From: Actinomycetota bacterium
GTDB taxonomy: Bacteria > Actinomycetota > Actinomycetes > Mycobacteriales > Jatrophihabitantaceae
Length of the DNA: 13,920 nt
Assembly (NCBI GenBank): GCA_019241805.1
Contig: JAFAWL010000018.1
Location: forward strand, 1-13,920
Direction: 5' to 3'
Shown: in pieces, positions 12,799 to 13,920 of the stretch
Position numbering within the stretch: position 1 is the stretch's first letter
Layout of the letters: each line of letters begins with the position of its first letter
Position numbers and translations under genes: made by a program
The notes under the pieces: model-generated
Database searches by the model: none
Told to the model about the DNA's origin: nothing
Seen by the model: only the letters and a program-made list of their open reading frames with translations

Positions 12799-13920
12799 TC
12801 AGCGTGCTCCGAGCAGGTGCTCCAGTGCGAGTTGGTTGAGCCGCACGAAACCGTAATTGCGTTCAGCCGCGAGCTGCGGGTCGTAGTCCTCGAAGGCCGA
12901 GCGATCGGCCAGCAGGTCGTGCACTGTCTCGCCCGGGCTCAGCGTCGGCATCGAAAGAGCGGTCACGCCGGACTCGTCGAGGGCGGCAGCCACCTCCGGG
13001 TCGGCCCGATAAGCGGCGGCCCGTTCCCGCAGGATGAGGTAGGTGGACATGTTGGCCGCAGCCGACGCCCACACGCCGTCCATCCCCTCGGTGCGCGAGG
13101 GCTTGTAGTCGAAGTGGCGGGGGCCGGTGTACGACGGGCCGCCCCCGGGCGCGCCGTTCTCGAGCAGATCGACGACGAAGAACGCGTTGAGCAGATCCCC
13201 ATGTCCGAAGACGAGATCCTGGTCGTACTTGATGCCCCGCTGACCGTTCAGGTCGAGATGGAACAGTTTGCCGGCCCAGAGGGCCTGCGCGATGCCGGCG
13301 GCGTAGTTCAGGCCGGCCATCTGCTCGTGGCCGACCTCGGGGTTGATGCCGACGATGTCGGAGTGTTCCAGCTCAGCGATGAAGGCGAGCGCGTGCCCGA
13401 GGGTCGGCAGCAAGATGTCGCCGCGCGGCTCATTCGGCTTCGGCTCGATGGCGAAGCGCAGGCCGTAGCCCTGCTCCTTCACGTAGGCCGCCAGCAGATC
13501 CAGGCCTTCTCGGTAGCGATCGAGGGCCGCCCGGATGTCTTTGGCGCCGTCGTACTCCGCGCCCTCGCGCCCCCCCCAGAACACGTAGGTCTGCGCGCCG
13601 AGTTCCGCGGCGAGATCGAGATTGCGCAGCACCTTGCGCAGCGCGAAACGACGTACCGAACGGTCGTTGCTCGTGAAGCCACCGTCCTTGAACACGGGGT
13701 GGGTGAACAGGTTGGTGGTCACCATCGGCACCACCATGCCGGTCTCGTCGAGCGCCTTCCGGAACCGCTTGACGATTGCCTCCCGCTCGGCCGGCGACGA
13801 TCCGAACGGCACCAGGTCGTCGTCGTGGAAGTTGACGCCGTAGGCGCCGAGTTCGGCGAGGTGATGGACGCTCTCCACGGGGTCGAGCGTTGGCCGGGTT
13901 TCGAGACCGAACGGATCACG
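12799..13920 (-). CDS. xylA: Xylose isomerase, 5' end beyond the window
   Basis: Converts D-xylose to D-xylulose using two divalent metal ions. 373 residues are visible. The open frame runs through the right edge (RDPFGLETRPTLDPVE at the edge), so the internal GTG at 13878 is not the start; about 22 N-terminal residues are missing by comparison with Streptomyces enzymes. Catalytic and metal residues are intact. In visible numbering they are FHDDD with H32 and D35 (His54/Asp57), W115, EPKPNEPRGD with E159 and K161 (Glu181/Lys183), GHEQMAGLN, HLDLNGQ, KYDQD and HFDYKP. The loop before GPRHFDYKP is about six residues longer than in Streptomyces, a variant I recall from other actinomycetes. It is the first gene of xylAB; the promoter and any xylR lie outside. 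Confidence 0.96.
   Translation of the reverse strand, partial: RDPFGLETRPTLDPVESVHHLAELGAYGVNFHDDDLVPFGSSPAEREAIVKRFRKALDETGMVVPMVTTNLFTHPVFKDGGFTSNDRSVRRFALRKVLRNLDLAAELGAQTYVFWGGREGAEYDGAKDIRAALDRYREGLDLLAAYVKEQGYGLRFAIEPKPNEPRGDILLPTLGHALAFIAELEHSDIVGINPEVGHEQMAGLNYAAGIAQALWAGKLFHLDLNGQRGIKYDQDLVFGHGDLLNAFFVVDLLENGAPGGGPSYTGPRHFDYKPSRTEGMDGVWASAAANMSTYLILRERAAAYRADPEVAAALDESGVTALSMPTLSPGETVHDLLADRSAFEDYDPQLAAERNYGFVRLNQLALEHLLGAR

Noticed and set aside
13718..13878. GTG at 13878 as the start of xylA
   Set aside because: Residues upstream to the window edge (RDPFG...TRPTLDPVE) match the xylose isomerase family, so the real start lies outside the window.

Overview
The window is chromosomal DNA of a high-GC actinomycete. 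Evidence for this is the strongly G/C-ending codons, several GTG starts, the actinobacterial-type xylose isomerase, short intergenic gaps and a TANNNT-type leaderless start. I cannot place it below phylum from the sequence alone. Nothing looks like a phage, transposon, integron, CRISPR array or defence island. It reads as ordinary chromosome with a few regulatory and repeat features worth checking.

Layout, left to right. (1) 26-2968, plus: a compact run of three genes (FAD-dependent oxidoreductase, PIG-L/LmbE-type deacetylase, stand-alone LigC/LigD-type ATP-dependent DNA ligase), probably one transcript. (2) 2974-3939, minus: a nine-helix DMT/NIPA-like permease, convergent with the ligase with five bases between the stops. 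(3) 3940-4673: about 730 bases with no confident gene. It holds a possible 36-codon ORF, a hairpin and three copies of a 24-base tandem repeat. (4) 4674-4916, plus: a small two-helix membrane protein. (5) 5042-5117, minus: tRNA-Arg(ACG). (6) 5279-5803, plus: a MarR regulator that looks leaderless. (7) 5804-6080: a less GC-rich gap with a minus-strand TTGACA element. (8) 6081-6173, minus: tRNA-Ser(GCT). (9) 6292-7008 minus and 7161-8777 plus: a divergent TetR repressor and DHA2-type MFS exporter. The palindrome between them carries both -35 boxes. (10) 8778-9097: hairpins and no gene. (11) 9098-10468 minus and 10607-11338 plus: a divergent single-chain L-serine dehydratase (iron-sulfur) and a siderophore-interacting flavoreductase. 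(12) 11373-13920, minus: the xylose operon xylA-xylB, with xylA cut by the right window edge.

How the genes work together. xylA and xylB convert D-xylose to xylulose 5-phosphate for the pentose phosphate pathway. The TetR/MFS pair is a classic self-regulated efflux module. The serine dehydratase needs a [4Fe-4S] cluster and sits back to back with an iron-release enzyme, which may reflect shared iron control; this is inference. The ligase may act in end joining or base repair.

The most distinctive finding is a recurring pattern of short (24-28 bp) near-perfect tandem duplications at gene edges. Two of them duplicate a stop codon (8753-8806 and 11314-11363), and a third lies just upstream of a start (4589-4660). 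I did not find a convincing previously undescribed multi-gene system.
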